Origin: Mesorhizobium sp. 1M-11
GTDB lineage: Bacteria; Pseudomonadota; Alphaproteobacteria; Rhizobiales; Rhizobiaceae
DNA: 64,000 nucleotides
Assembly (NCBI RefSeq): GCF_001303895.1
Contig: NZ_LJSD01000074.1
Coordinates: 124,001 to 188,000, forward strand
Direction of reading: 5' to 3'
Below, piece by piece: positions 16,085 through 24,551 of the stretch. Each line of letters starts with the position of its first letter. The first letter of the stretch is position 1. A program made the position numbers and the translations under genes. The notes under the pieces are model-generated. The model had not been told where the DNA came from. It did no database searches and saw only the letters and a program-made list of their open reading frames with translations.

Positions 16085-16184
16085 AGAGCGTTTCCGTTTT
16101 TCACGGAAACGCGGAAACGCTCTAACTTTGTTTTCACGCAATTCCGGACGGAAAACCGCTACGCTCTTTTCCTGGAATTGCTCC
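16085..16184. repeat. Dispersed palindromic repeat, copy 4
   Basis: A 100-bp full copy. AGAGCGTTTCCGTTTTTCAC is followed by GGAAACGCGGAAACGCTCT, then GCAATTCCGGACGGAAAACC and TGGAATTGCTCC. It fills most of the divergent gap between the AraC-family gene and the tetrahaem cytochrome gene. Confidence 0.88.
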
Positions 16185-16342
16185 AGTCACGGTCGCCAGG
16201 GGCATGTCCCTCCCATGCCCTGGTGGGATTTCTGCGGGAATTGTTGGTTTGTCGTCGGAAGCTGTCAATTGCCTTGAAGTCGAACATGCCCTTTGCCGGT
16301 CAAGGCACTAGCTTGGCGACCAGTTCGCCGGGGAATGAGGCT

Positions 16343-17278
16343 ATGAACCTGCGCGCGAAGGGGCTGCATAAGCTGGCCGGCCATGCCGGCCAGGCCGGGC
16401 TCGTGCTGCTGGTGGCCAGTGTCTCCGTTCTTCTTTGGCAACCGACCGACATGGCGTGGTGGGCGGCGCGCCTGTTGGGCGTTGCCGCCCTGCTGCTGGC
16501 CGCCGCAACGTTATTCCTGCGGCCTCCCTCCGGCCAATATCCGTGGCACAGGATTTTCGGCTGGGCGGCGTTGGCAGCGCTTGCCGCCCACATCATCATC
16601 ACCACGGGTTTCCAGCCTGTCTTCTGGCGTTGGCTGACCCCGGCCATCCCGGTCGAGATCGTTGCCGGCATCGTAGCGCTTCTGGCATTCCTCGTGGTCA
16701 TGCTCGTGCAGCGGTCCCGATCATTGCGCCGGCAGCTCGGTCCTTTCTCAAGCCTGTCCGTGCACAGGACGGCCGGCTATCTGCTGATCGCGGCTGCCTG
16801 CACCCACATCGCGTTGATCGCCGGGATGACCGTCTTCGCGGCAGCCGCCTTGCTCGCGGGGCTCACTTTCCTGCTGATCGAAGGTTTTCTGCGAGAGCGG
16901 CACCCCTTCCGGCTGGCGGCGACGCTGGCTTTGTTCTCCGGCGCAATTGCCTGGCTGGCGATGGGATCGATGGCCGAAACGCGGCTCGCGAGCCTGCGGC
17001 AGGCTCCGATCGACCATGCACGCTTCCTGCACACCGACCATACGGGGCTGGCATGTGCCGGCTGCCACCACAATTTCGTCGACCGAACGGGCAATGAGAA
17101 CTGCCTGACCTGCCACAAGCGTGTCTCGATCTCCGAGACCACCCGCGTCGACGGCATGTTCCACGCATTCTGTTCCGACTGCCACCGGACGGACAAGCGG
17201 GCCGGCAGGAAGTTCGGCCCGATCGATGATTGCAACGGCTGTCACGGCCGAAGTCCGTCTGGTGAGGCAGGCAAGTAG
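16343..17278 (+). CDS. Membrane cytochrome b-like domain fused to a four-CxxCH cytochrome c domain
   Basis: A 311-residue protein. Residues ~1-225 contain about seven membrane helices with histidines (WHRIFGWAALAALAAHIIIT, SVHRTAGYLLIAAACTHIAL) suggesting bis-His b haems, as in ferric-reductase-like domains. The C-terminal ~80 residues carry four haem c motifs: CAGCH, CLTCH, CSDCH and CNGCH, with extra histidines (FLHTDHTGLACAGCHHNF) typical of class III/multihaem cytochromes. It is divergent from the AraC gene and could move electrons between quinol and the periplasmic amine-dehydrogenase cytochromes. I do not recognise a named family member. GGGGAATGAGG precedes the chosen ATG. Confidence 0.75.
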   Translation: MNLRAKGLHKLAGHAGQAGLVLLVASVSVLLWQPTDMAWWAARLLGVAALLLAAATLFLRPPSGQYPWHRIFGWAALAALAAHIIITTGFQPVFWRWLTPAIPVEIVAGIVALLAFLVVMLVQRSRSLRRQLGPFSSLSVHRTAGYLLIAAACTHIALIAGMTVFAAAALLAGLTFLLIEGFLRERHPFRLAATLALFSGAIAWLAMGSMAETRLASLRQAPIDHARFLHTDHTGLACAGCHHNFVDRTGNENCLTCHKRVSISETTRVDGMFHAFCSDCHRTDKRAGRKFGPIDDCNGCHGRSPSGEAGK

Positions 17279-17312
17279 CGGCGGCGGATTGCTGTTTGCC
17301 AGCTGAGCTCTT

Positions 17313-17612
17313 CTAGGAGGCCGCGAATTTCGAAATGTCCGCGAGCGTATGGGCGACTTCCTTCGGGAAGCGGTGGCGCCGGCGGACGATGCGGTTCTGT
17401 TCGGTCGCGGCCTGCATGAAGGCGCCGAAGGCTGCGCGTGGGCTGCACTCGCCTTCCTGGGCGCGCTCGATCAAATCGACCGCTCGCAGATAGCTTTCGC
17501 AATCCTTGTCCGGCCAGGAACGGCGCATCGCATTGGCCATGTCGGCTATGTTGCGGATCACGAATTTGCTTCCGCACGCTGTCCTGAAGCTCACCGGTGT
17601 GAAACAAGCCAT
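17313..17612 (-). CDS. DUF982 protein
   Basis: A 99-residue DUF982 protein, a family common in rhizobia and of unknown function. The core is FVIRNIADMANAMRRSWPDK, then YLRAVDLIERAQEGECSPRA and AFGAFMQAATEQNRIV. AGGAGGA lies upstream of the ATG. An EcfG-type site at 17714-17738 is in the right orientation about 100 bp away. A second DUF982 gene lies at 36344. Confidence 0.82.
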   Translation of the reverse strand: MACFTPVSFRTACGSKFVIRNIADMANAMRRSWPDKDCESYLRAVDLIERAQEGECSPRAAFGAFMQAATEQNRIVRRRHRFPKEVAHTLADISKFAAS

Positions 17613-17713
17613 GGGCTCTGTCCTCCTTGTTCTTGCGCGACGGCGTTCTGCCATTGCGCATCAAAACTCACGGGCTGTGACAGGTCGTACTGTTCACCGC
17701 GCCCGGGTCTATC

Positions 17714-17738
17714 AAGCGATCACGGCCAAGCTCGTTCC
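17714..17738 (-). promoter_or_regulatory. EcfG/RpoE2-type promoter candidate for the DUF982 gene
   Basis: On the minus strand: GGAAC, 18 nt, then TT, matching the RpoE2 consensus GGAAC-N18/19-TT. It lies ~100 bp upstream of the DUF982 start. Confidence 0.5.
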
Positions 17739-17820
17739 AACACAGTATGTTTCGTGCGCACACTGTTTTGGAATATTGTGAAATACCAATAAGTTGAGGG
17801 TGATCAGATTAAGCAGGAGG

Positions 17821-18063
17821 CTAACGTCCGCCGGATTTCCGTTCCAGATAGATTTCGAGGCTTTCGATCATCTCGTCCTGGTCCAGGATCCCTTGCGAGA
17901 ACAGATCCATCGTTGCTCGAGCCAGGTCCTCAGCCGCTGGACTGCCATGGCAAAAGCCATGGTCGTCACAAACATCGTCATAGATACGCTGCAGGGCAGT
18001 CAGGTCACCGGGATACGCAACGCCACTCGTGAAAGAGACAGTCACGTCTACCTCCCTTGGCAT
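17821..18063 (-). CDS. Small acidic protein, unknown function
   Basis: An 80-residue protein beginning MPREVDVTVSFTSGVAYPGD, with IYDDVCDDHGFCHGSPAAED and FSQGILDQDEMIESLEIYL. No family recognised. It has the size and acidity of rhizobial stress-island proteins. An AAGGGAGGT ribosome site precedes the ATG. I see no EcfG-type site directly upstream. Confidence 0.65.
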   Translation of the reverse strand: MPREVDVTVSFTSGVAYPGDLTALQRIYDDVCDDHGFCHGSPAAEDLARATMDLFSQGILDQDEMIESLEIYLERKSGGR

Positions 18064-18128
18064 GCTCGACCGGAGGTTTATAAGCGCCTTTCTGGGATGG
18101 CTTTCAAATCACATTCGCTCGCGCACTT

Positions 18129-18656
18129 TCACAAGTGCTTAGTGCTGGACACACACAGTGAGGGATCGCTCTGCCTGCTGATCTTATCCCGTTGTGGCGC
18201 AGACTTCGCGAAGTGTTGCAGGATCAACGGCCAACCCTGCGCCGAGCCCATTGCTTCCATGTATTGCTCAGCGCTGGCGCCATGATTTGAGAAGCCCCTA
18301 TGGGTCAGAGTCACGCGCGTTCCGCCGGGTATTGCCGAAAAGGTCACGTCGACTTCGCCGGCTTTCGACGGATCGGGAACCGGCTCGCGATTGGGACCGA
18401 TCTGCCAGGTGAAGACGATATGCCGGGGTAAATCGATTTCGAGGACCCGTCCAAAATCGCAACGAAATCCGTGCGGCCCGATTTCGGTGCAAAATCCACC
18501 GGCTTGATCGGCAATGGTCATCTCCTGGAGCGTTTCGCCGGACCACGAATAGTCCTTTGGCCACCAGTTCGTCATTTCTCGCGTGAAATGCAGGAAGGCC
18601 TCACGCGGTTCGGTCCCAAGATCGATATCGATCGAAATCGTGTCCTTGAGGGTCAT
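18129..18656 (-). CDS. SRPBCC (AHSA1-like) domain protein
   Basis: A 175-residue START/SRPBCC-fold protein of the AHSA1 type: PREAFLHFTREMTNWWPKDY at the N-terminus, then RHIVFTWQIGP and VDVTFSAIPGGTRVTLTHRG. Such proteins bind hydrophobic ligands; the ligand is unknown. I start at MTLKDTISID; an upstream frame extension is unlikely. An EcfG-type site at 18717-18741 faces it. Confidence 0.8.
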   Translation of the reverse strand: MTLKDTISIDIDLGTEPREAFLHFTREMTNWWPKDYSWSGETLQEMTIADQAGGFCTEIGPHGFRCDFGRVLEIDLPRHIVFTWQIGPNREPVPDPSKAGEVDVTFSAIPGGTRVTLTHRGFSNHGASAEQYMEAMGSAQGWPLILQHFAKSAPQRDKISRQSDPSLCVSSTKHL

Positions 18657-18716
18657 GGTGCGCCATACCTTGCGTTGCCCGATCGGGTTACCGCCCTTAA
18701 AATTCAACACGAGCTC

Positions 18717-18741
18717 AATGCCAAGCGATCATCGCGGTTCC
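18717..18741 (-). promoter_or_regulatory. EcfG/RpoE2-type promoter candidate (SRPBCC gene)
   Basis: Minus strand GGAAC-N18-TT, 61 bp upstream of the SRPBCC start. The -10 element reads ATT rather than the stronger GTT. Confidence 0.5.
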
Positions 18742-18780
18742 GAAAATCTGCCGCTCGCGCTGGAGCACCCCGCATTTCAT

Positions 18781-18805
18781 GGAACGATCAAAGTCCGCTC
18801 TCGTT
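18781..18805 (+). promoter_or_regulatory. EcfG/RpoE2-type promoter (DUF4142 gene)
   Basis: GGAAC at 18781-18785, 17 nt, then GTT at 18803-18805, 25 bp before the DUF4142 start codon. Diverges from the site at 18717-18741. Confidence 0.7.
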
Positions 18806-18830
18806 CGGATCCGAGACAGGGAGAAAGTCC

Positions 18831-19358
18831 ATGAAGAAGCTCGTCCTTGCCGCCGCCATCGTATTGGCGGCCACGGCCGCACTGGCCCAATCAGCCGCCG
18901 AAAAGGCGGGTGTGAATTCGCTGCTGGGTGTCTCTCCCTCGACCGAAGATTTCGTCAAGAAAGCCGCGACCGGCGACCTGTTCGAAATTGCGGTGAGCAA
19001 GCTTGCCATCGAGCGGGCCGATCCAGCGACCAAATCGTTTGCAGAGGAGATGGTGCGCGACCACGAACGGATCGGCAGCGAATTGAAGCAGATGGTGGAA
19101 AACCAGGCCATCAACGCCGTCGTTCCGGCCGAGATGACGGAAAGCCAGAAAGAAACGATTGCCGAGCTTCAAGAAATGCGAGGACAGGATTTCAACGATC
19201 GCTACCATTCCGAACAGGTCAAGGCGCATGCGGATGCCGTCGACCTGTTCCAGCGCTATAGCGAGAAAGGCGAGCACACAGCGATAAAGACCTGGGCGGC
19301 CAACACGCTGCCGGTGCTGCGGCACCATCTCGACATGGCCAAGGAACTGAATGAATAG
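18831..19358 (+). CDS. DUF4142 periplasmic protein
   Basis: A 175-residue secreted protein. The signal peptide is MKKLVLAAAIVLAATAALAQ; the rest is a ferritin-like helical DUF4142 domain (DFVKKAATGDLFEIAVSKLA, ATKSFAEEMVRDHERIGSEL, VDLFQRYSEKGEHTAIKTWA). DUF4142 proteins are frequent in alphaproteobacterial stress regulons; no biochemical function is established. GGGAGAAAGTCC is the ribosome site. Confidence 0.85.
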   Translation: MKKLVLAAAIVLAATAALAQSAAEKAGVNSLLGVSPSTEDFVKKAATGDLFEIAVSKLAIERADPATKSFAEEMVRDHERIGSELKQMVENQAINAVVPAEMTESQKETIAELQEMRGQDFNDRYHSEQVKAHADAVDLFQRYSEKGEHTAIKTWAANTLPVLRHHLDMAKELNE

Positions 19359-19363
19359 CATCG

Positions 19364-20023
19364 CTATGTCTGTGGAAGGTGCCTCGCCATTTCCCATCCT
19401 CGCGCCAGATCTTGCTGCAAGCCAAGGCGCTCGCGTGCCCGATCGTCCGGATCGCGGATGCGAAGAAGGTATGAGGGGTGGATTGTCGCAAGCAGTGGTG
19501 TGCCGTCCGAAAGCTCCAGTGTCTTGCCCCTGAGAGATGAGACCGGTTGTGAGCGTCCGGTCAGGCTTCTGATCGCGGTCGCGCCCATGGCGATGAAGGT
19601 TTTCGGAGCAACGAGTCTGCGCTCCTGCTCGAGCCACCATTTGCAGCGCTCGATCTCACCCACATTTGGGCGGCGATGCAGCCGGCGTTTGCCTCGCGGT
19701 TCGAATTTGAAGTGCTTGACCGCATTCGTGACGAACACGGCCGAACGGGGGATTTGCGCGTCTTCCAGAATTTCATCGAGCAGCTGGCCGGCCGGGCCGA
19801 CAAATGGCTTGCCGGCTATATCCTCCTTGTCACCCGGCTGTTCCCCCACCAGCATCAGGCTTGAGCGCACCTTACCCTCGCCGGGAACCACCTGCGTTGC
19901 GTTGCGATAGAGAGGGCAGCGTGTGCAGGCGGCTTCCGCGCGCGCAAGCTCGCCGAGGGAGGCGGCATTGATTTCTTCGCTAGACATTGGCCGTACCGCT
20001 GAAAGAAGCATGCTGCCGGTCAC
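19364..20023 (-). CDS. UdgX-type uracil-DNA glycosylase
   Basis: A family 4-like uracil-DNA glycosylase of ~219 residues. GEQPGDKED (residues 60-68) and the R-loop GKRRLHRRP with H116 are the UdgX signatures; in Mycobacterium smegmatis UdgX this His forms a covalent bond with the abasic site. CTRCPLY near residue 33 is part of the 4Fe-4S cysteine set, and IHPSYLLR is the C-terminal motif. I placed the start at a GTG that overlaps the stop of the BON gene (GTGA); an ATG at 19985-19987 (MSSEEINA) is an alternative giving 207 residues. It shares the BON gene's stress promoter. Confidence 0.82.
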   Translation of the reverse strand: MTGSMLLSAVRPMSSEEINAASLGELARAEAACTRCPLYRNATQVVPGEGKVRSSLMLVGEQPGDKEDIAGKPFVGPAGQLLDEILEDAQIPRSAVFVTNAVKHFKFEPRGKRRLHRRPNVGEIERCKWWLEQERRLVAPKTFIAMGATAIRSLTGRSQPVSSLRGKTLELSDGTPLLATIHPSYLLRIRDPDDRARERLGLQQDLARGWEMARHLPQT

Positions 20024-20682
20024 GCAGCGGCTTGAGACGACGTGTCGGCGGAGCGGATGCGCAGATTGTTCTGAACATTGATGACGCCTGAAACATCGTC
20101 GGCAATATCCTCGGCCCGCCGCTTGTCGGAGCGGCTAGTCACTTCGCCATCCAGCGTTACTTCACTCGCCTTCACGCTGACCTCGATATCCGACGCGTCG
20201 AGGAACCAGTCGTCCGTAAGGCGATCGTTCAGGTCTTCGGCAATGCGGTCGTCCGAGCGCGTGTAACCTTTGGGGCCGCGCCCTCGATGATCGGTGCGTC
20301 GGCGCTGCGCTGCGTCCTCGTCGCCGAACCACGACGAAACCTCGTCGCTGGCCCGATCGAGGAAATCGCGATGCCCGCGATTGCGAAAATCGTCATAGTC
20401 GGACTGCCGGTAACCGCCCGGGCGGTTCTCGTGTCGCGGTGCGGGATAGTTGTAGCGCGAACCGTAACTGTAGTTGGGTTGTCCGGCAGGGTAACGATCA
20501 TCATGGTCGGGGTCGGTCGGACGACGATAGCGGGTGCCTGCATAGAAATCGGCGTTCGATCTTAGACGAGGGGGGCGCTCATCGCGCGGACGACCGCCGC
20601 GGAACCGCAGGTCTTCTGTTTCGAAGTCGTCGAGGTCGTCGCTATAGTTCGGGCCGAAGTAAGGATCGCGTTCTCGGGCCAT
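20020..20682 (-). CDS. BON domain protein with Arg/Asp/Tyr-rich N-terminus
   Basis: A 220-residue protein. The first ~135 residues are low-complexity, rich in Arg, Asp, Tyr and Pro (RPTDPDHDDRYPAGQPNYSY), probably disordered. Residues ~150-215 form a BON domain (DDRIAEDLNDRLTDDWFLDA, VTLDGEVTSRSDKRRAEDIA). There is no signal peptide. AAGGAGGATTTTCG precedes the ATG. It is the first gene of a two-gene unit with UdgX under an EcfG-type promoter. Function unknown; BON domains often bind membranes or polymers. Confidence 0.82.
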   Translation of the reverse strand: MARERDPYFGPNYSDDLDDFETEDLRFRGGRPRDERPPRLRSNADFYAGTRYRRPTDPDHDDRYPAGQPNYSYGSRYNYPAPRHENRPGGYRQSDYDDFRNRGHRDFLDRASDEVSSWFGDEDAAQRRRTDHRGRGPKGYTRSDDRIAEDLNDRLTDDWFLDASDIEVSVKASEVTLDGEVTSRSDKRRAEDIADDVSGVINVQNNLRIRSADTSSQAAA

Positions 20683-20721
20683 CGAAAATCCTCCTTGTGT
20701 TGGCGTAGCGTTGTTCTGGCC

Positions 20722-20746
20722 AACAGCTGGGCGGCGCGGTTGTTCC
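20722..20746 (-). promoter_or_regulatory. EcfG/RpoE2-type promoter (BON-udgX unit)
   Basis: Minus strand GGAAC, 17 nt, GTT, 40 bp upstream of the BON gene start. Divergent from the site at 20774-20798. Confidence 0.7.
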
Positions 20747-20773
20747 AATTTTCCGGCCACCCGGACAAAAAGC

Positions 20774-20798
20774 GGAACGCCCGCAGAAGAGCCGCGTT
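20774..20798 (+). promoter_or_regulatory. EcfG/RpoE2-type promoter (ku-ligD unit)
   Basis: GGAAC at 20774-20778, 17 nt, GTT at 20796-20798, 45 bp before the first gene of the NHEJ unit. Confidence 0.7.
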
Positions 20799-20843
20799 GA
20801 CCCCGGTAACTCCAAGCCCCGTAACTCAAGCGAGGAGGCGCGA

Positions 20844-21239
20844 ATGCAGGTTCGACGCACGGAAATAACAACGCAGGTCGATCGCGGCGATGCCTATGGC
20901 TATCGCGTTCGATTCCAGGATGGCGAAGGACAATCCATCACGGTCGCCTTTCGCTCCGACCGCTGGCTCGACGACGATGATGAGGTGAAGCGGCAAGCGA
21001 TGGCGATGATGGCGCACACCGTATCCACGCCCGGTCCGCTGAATGCCTATGATGCCTTGAGCAACGGCAACATCCCGCCCGAGGTCGAGATGACGGAACG
21101 AGTGGGGAGCGGCGAGACCGAAGAGGAGGACGCCGACAACTCCTACCAGGAAAGCGACGAAGCGTTGCCCAACGACACGGAAGAGGCGGTGATCAGTCGC
21201 GATCCGTCCCGCGAGGGTGGTCGTTTCGATGAGACCTGA
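20844..21239 (+). CDS. Acidic protein preceding ku, unknown function
   Basis: A 131-residue protein. The N-terminal half looks folded (TQVDRGDAYGYRVRFQDGEG, DDEVKRQAMAMMAHTVST); the C-terminal half is very acidic and probably disordered. No family recognised. It shares a general plan with the 27420 gene (a beta-rich start followed by a DDDE...AMMxH helix), suggesting paralogy. It is the first gene of the ku-ligD transcript, 26 bp before ku. Confidence 0.7.
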   Translation: MQVRRTEITTQVDRGDAYGYRVRFQDGEGQSITVAFRSDRWLDDDDEVKRQAMAMMAHTVSTPGPLNAYDALSNGNIPPEVEMTERVGSGETEEEDADNSYQESDEALPNDTEEAVISRDPSREGGRFDET

Positions 21240-21265
21240 CGCACAGACCTCGTGGGGATGAGCCG

Positions 21266-22075
21266 ATGGCGCCGCGCGCACTCTGGAAAGGCAATCTGGC
21301 GCTCGCCGATATCGAATGCCCGGTGGCGCTCTACGCAGCCGCCTCGACCTTGGATCGTGTGTCCTTCCATGTCGTCAACAGCAAGACGGGCAATCGGGTC
21401 CGGCGTGAATATGTCGATGAAGAATCCGGCAGGGAGGTAGCCGACGAAGATCAGGTGAAGGGGTTCGACATCGGCAATGACACCTTCGTGACCGTCGAAC
21501 CGGACGAAGTCGCCGAGCTTGTTCCGGCAAGCGACAAGACACTTTCCGTGGCCCGCTTCGTCAAATGCGTGGATATCGATCCGCTTTTCTTCGATCGTCC
21601 CTACTATCTTGGTCCGGATCGTGGCGCGGACGAAAAGTTTGCCCTTGTCCGCGACAGTCTTGCGGCCGAGAAGGCTGTAGCCCTCGCCGAGGCCGTCTTG
21701 TTTCGAAGGCTGCGCACCGTGGTGATCCGCGCCGATGGCGACGGGCTTTTGGCGAACACTCTGCATTTCGACTACGAAATCCGGTCGCCGGAAAAAGCGT
21801 TCGCCAAGGTTCCGGAACCAAGGATCAAGAAGGAAATGCTGGATCTTGCCAAGCACATCATGAAATCGAAGGCCGGTACTTTCGATCCGGCGCGGTTCGA
21901 TGATCGCTACGACGCGGCTCTGGCGGAATTGATCAAGGCCAAGATGGCAGGCCGCGAAATCAAGCCCCCGAAACGCAAGCGTGAGGGCAAGGTTGTCGAT
22001 CTGATGGACGCGTTGCGGCGCAGCGCTGATGTCACGAAAAGTGACGACAGACCCAATCGGCGCAAGGCAGGCTGA
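21266..22075 (+). CDS. ku: Non-homologous end-joining protein Ku (copy 1)
   Basis: A 269-residue bacterial Ku homodimer subunit that binds double-strand ends and recruits LigD. Typical parts are RALWKGNLALADIECPVALY, FHVVNSKTGNRVRREYVDEE and RFVKCVDIDPLFFDRPYYLG. The basic tail (IKPPKRKREGKVVDLMDALR) is the usual LigD-interacting/DNA-binding end. ligD starts 2 bp after its stop codon. Expression is expected under general stress from the upstream EcfG-type promoter. Confidence 0.95.
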   Translation: MAPRALWKGNLALADIECPVALYAAASTLDRVSFHVVNSKTGNRVRREYVDEESGREVADEDQVKGFDIGNDTFVTVEPDEVAELVPASDKTLSVARFVKCVDIDPLFFDRPYYLGPDRGADEKFALVRDSLAAEKAVALAEAVLFRRLRTVVIRADGDGLLANTLHFDYEIRSPEKAFAKVPEPRIKKEMLDLAKHIMKSKAGTFDPARFDDRYDAALAELIKAKMAGREIKPPKRKREGKVVDLMDALRRSADVTKSDDRPNRRKAG

Positions 22076-22077
22076 CC

Positions 22078-24546
22078 ATGGCTCTTACCAGCTATCGTCA
22101 AAAACGCGACTTTGCCTCCACGCGTGAACCGAAAGGTGCTGTTCCGCACCGGCGCGGCGGACACAGTTTCGTCGTGCAGAAACACGATGCGCGCCGCCTG
22201 CACTATGACTTCCGGCTGGAGATGGACGGTGTGCTGAAAAGCTGGGCCGTGACACGCGGTCCGAGCCTTGTGCCGAGCGACAAGCGGCTAGCTGTGCATG
22301 TCGAGGATCATCCGCTGGAGTATGGCGACTTCGAAGGGACGATCCCCAAAGGACAATATGGCGGCGGCACCGTCGTTTTGTGGGATCGCGGCGACTGGAG
22401 GCCCCTCGGCGATGCGGCGAGAGGCCTCAAGAAAGGCCATCTGGAATTCGAGCTGTCGGGCGAGAAGCTGCAGGGGCGATGGCATCTGGTGCGCATGGCC
22501 TCGCGCCGCAACGAGAAGCGCGAAAACTGGCTGCTGATCAAGGGCGCCGACGAATTCGCTCGTGACGAGAACGCTGGAGATATTCTCGAAGAACAGCCGG
22601 ACTCTGTCAAATCCGGCAGGTCCGTCGAGGAAGTCGCCGACAAGGCAGCGCCGCCGAAGGCAAGGCGCGCTCGGAAATCCGCGGCATCGCCGCCGTCGAA
22701 GCGGCATCCGAAAGGCAGCCGCAAGAGCGCGTTCCCGGGTTTTGTCGAGCCGGCGCTTGCTACATTGCGTCCTCACGCGCCGTCGGGCGATCGCTGGATC
22801 CACGAGATCAAGTTCGACGGTTATCGCCTGCAAGCGCATGTGCGGGAGGGCAAGGCGCAGCTTTTGACACGTTCCGGTCTCGATTGGACCGGCAAGTTCG
22901 GCAAGGCCATCCCGGACGCGTTGGCGTCGTTGCCGGTCAAGGAGGCTATCCTCGATGGCGAGCTGGTGGTGGAGGCCGGTGGCGGCGCTTCGGATTTTTC
23001 CGCTCTGCAGGCGGACCTCAGCGAGGGTCGCAGCGACCGCTTTGTCCTCTATCTTTTCGACCTGCTTTATTGTGACGGACAGGATCTCCGCGCTTTGCCG
23101 CTGGTCGATCGCAAGGCACGGCTAAGAGATGTGTTGGCCGATCAGCCTGCCGGCCTGCGATTCAGCGATGATTTCGCCGAAGAGGGCGAAATGGTGCTGC
23201 AGCATGCCTGCCGGTTGAGTCTCGAAGGCGTGGTGTCGAAGCTGAGGCAAGGCAAATACCCGTCTGGCCGCACGCGCGACTGGATCAAATCCAAGTGCAA
23301 CGACCGGCAGGAATTCGTCGTCATCGGCTATGTGCCGTCGACTGCGACACGCGATGCCATCGGCTCGCTGGTTCTCGGCTACTATCAGGCGCGCCGGCTC
23401 GTCTATGCCGGTCGCGTCGGAACAGGATTCAACACCAGGACAGCGCGCTCGTTGTTCGACCGGCTGCAAAAGCTTGCGCGCGAAAAGTCGCCTTTGGCCA
23501 AACCTCTCGATGCTGCGAACAGGCGAGGGGTGCGGTTCGTGGAGCCGGAACTGGTCGCCGAGATCGAATTCAAGAACTGGACCGCCGACGGGGTGTTGCG
23601 CCATGCTGTCTTCCGTGGCCTGCGCGAGGACAAGGCAGCGGCCACGATTGTGCGGGAACAAGCCATGAAATCAGCTGACACACCAAAATCCGTCGTGAAG
23701 CTCACCCATCCGGACCGTGTCTATTGGGAGGATGCCGGCGTCACCAAGGCAGGCCTCGCGGACTATTATTCCGAGGCGTGGCCACGCATGGCGCCCTTCG
23801 TGACCTCGCGGCCGCTGGCCTTGCTGCGTTGTCCGGAAGGCACCGCCGGCCAGTGCTTTTTCCAGAAGCATGCGTGGCGGGGCCATAGCAAGGAGATCCT
23901 CACCGTACAGGATCCGAACGACAATTCCGAAGAGCCCATCCTGGCGATCGACAGCTTCGACGGTCTGATCGGGCTCGTCCAGGCCGGAACGCTCGAGGTC
24001 CATCCCTGGCAGGCACCCCTGGCGGATCTGGAACACCCGGACCAGATCGTCATGGATCTCGATCCCGGGGAGGGAATTTCATGGCAGGATCTGATCGATG
24101 CCGCGCGGGAGGTTCGCGAGCGCCTCGAAAAGGCCGGGCTCAGCACCTTCGTCAAGACGACCGGTGGCAAAGGAATCCACGTCGTGGCGCCGCTCAAGCC
24201 AGTCACCGGGTGGGAGGACGTGAAGGAATTCACCAAGTCAATCGCGGACGACATGGCTTCGGACAGCCCCGGCAAATATGTCTCGACGATCACCAAGTCG
24301 AAGCGCGTCGGCCACATCCTTGTCGACTACCTGCGCAACCAGCGCGGCTCGACGGCAATCGCGCCATACGCAACCCGGGCGCGTGCGGGCGCACCTGTCT
24401 CCATGCCGCTTGAATGGAATGAACTTGGCCCTTCGATCGGTCCGGCTCATTTCACCGTAAACAACGCCCTGAGCAGGCTGAGCAACTCGACTGCCGATCC
24501 CTGGCGGGATTTTCGCAAGGCGGAAGTGGCCTTGAAGCGACGCTGA
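22078..24546 (+). CDS. ligD: Multifunctional ATP-dependent DNA ligase LigD
   Basis: 822 residues in the order phosphoesterase, ligase, polymerase. Residues ~30-165 are the 3'-phosphoesterase (HDARRLHYDFRLEMDG). Residues ~220-510 are the ligase, with adenylated K245 in EIKFDGYRL and the C-terminal OB domain (VYAGRVGTGFNTRTARSLFD). Residues ~535-822 are the primase/polymerase (VYWEDAGVTKAGLADYY, VMDLDPGEGISW as the catalytic acidic motif, FVKTTGGKGIHVVAPL). All three activities appear intact, so with Ku it should process and seal double-strand breaks. Confidence 0.96.
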   Translation: MALTSYRQKRDFASTREPKGAVPHRRGGHSFVVQKHDARRLHYDFRLEMDGVLKSWAVTRGPSLVPSDKRLAVHVEDHPLEYGDFEGTIPKGQYGGGTVVLWDRGDWRPLGDAARGLKKGHLEFELSGEKLQGRWHLVRMASRRNEKRENWLLIKGADEFARDENAGDILEEQPDSVKSGRSVEEVADKAAPPKARRARKSAASPPSKRHPKGSRKSAFPGFVEPALATLRPHAPSGDRWIHEIKFDGYRLQAHVREGKAQLLTRSGLDWTGKFGKAIPDALASLPVKEAILDGELVVEAGGGASDFSALQADLSEGRSDRFVLYLFDLLYCDGQDLRALPLVDRKARLRDVLADQPAGLRFSDDFAEEGEMVLQHACRLSLEGVVSKLRQGKYPSGRTRDWIKSKCNDRQEFVVIGYVPSTATRDAIGSLVLGYYQARRLVYAGRVGTGFNTRTARSLFDRLQKLAREKSPLAKPLDAANRRGVRFVEPELVAEIEFKNWTADGVLRHAVFRGLREDKAAATIVREQAMKSADTPKSVVKLTHPDRVYWEDAGVTKAGLADYYSEAWPRMAPFVTSRPLALLRCPEGTAGQCFFQKHAWRGHSKEILTVQDPNDNSEEPILAIDSFDGLIGLVQAGTLEVHPWQAPLADLEHPDQIVMDLDPGEGISWQDLIDAAREVRERLEKAGLSTFVKTTGGKGIHVVAPLKPVTGWEDVKEFTKSIADDMASDSPGKYVSTITKSKRVGHILVDYLRNQRGSTAIAPYATRARAGAPVSMPLEWNELGPSIGPAHFTVNNALSRLSNSTADPWRDFRKAEVALKRR

Positions 24547-24551
24547 AGCGA

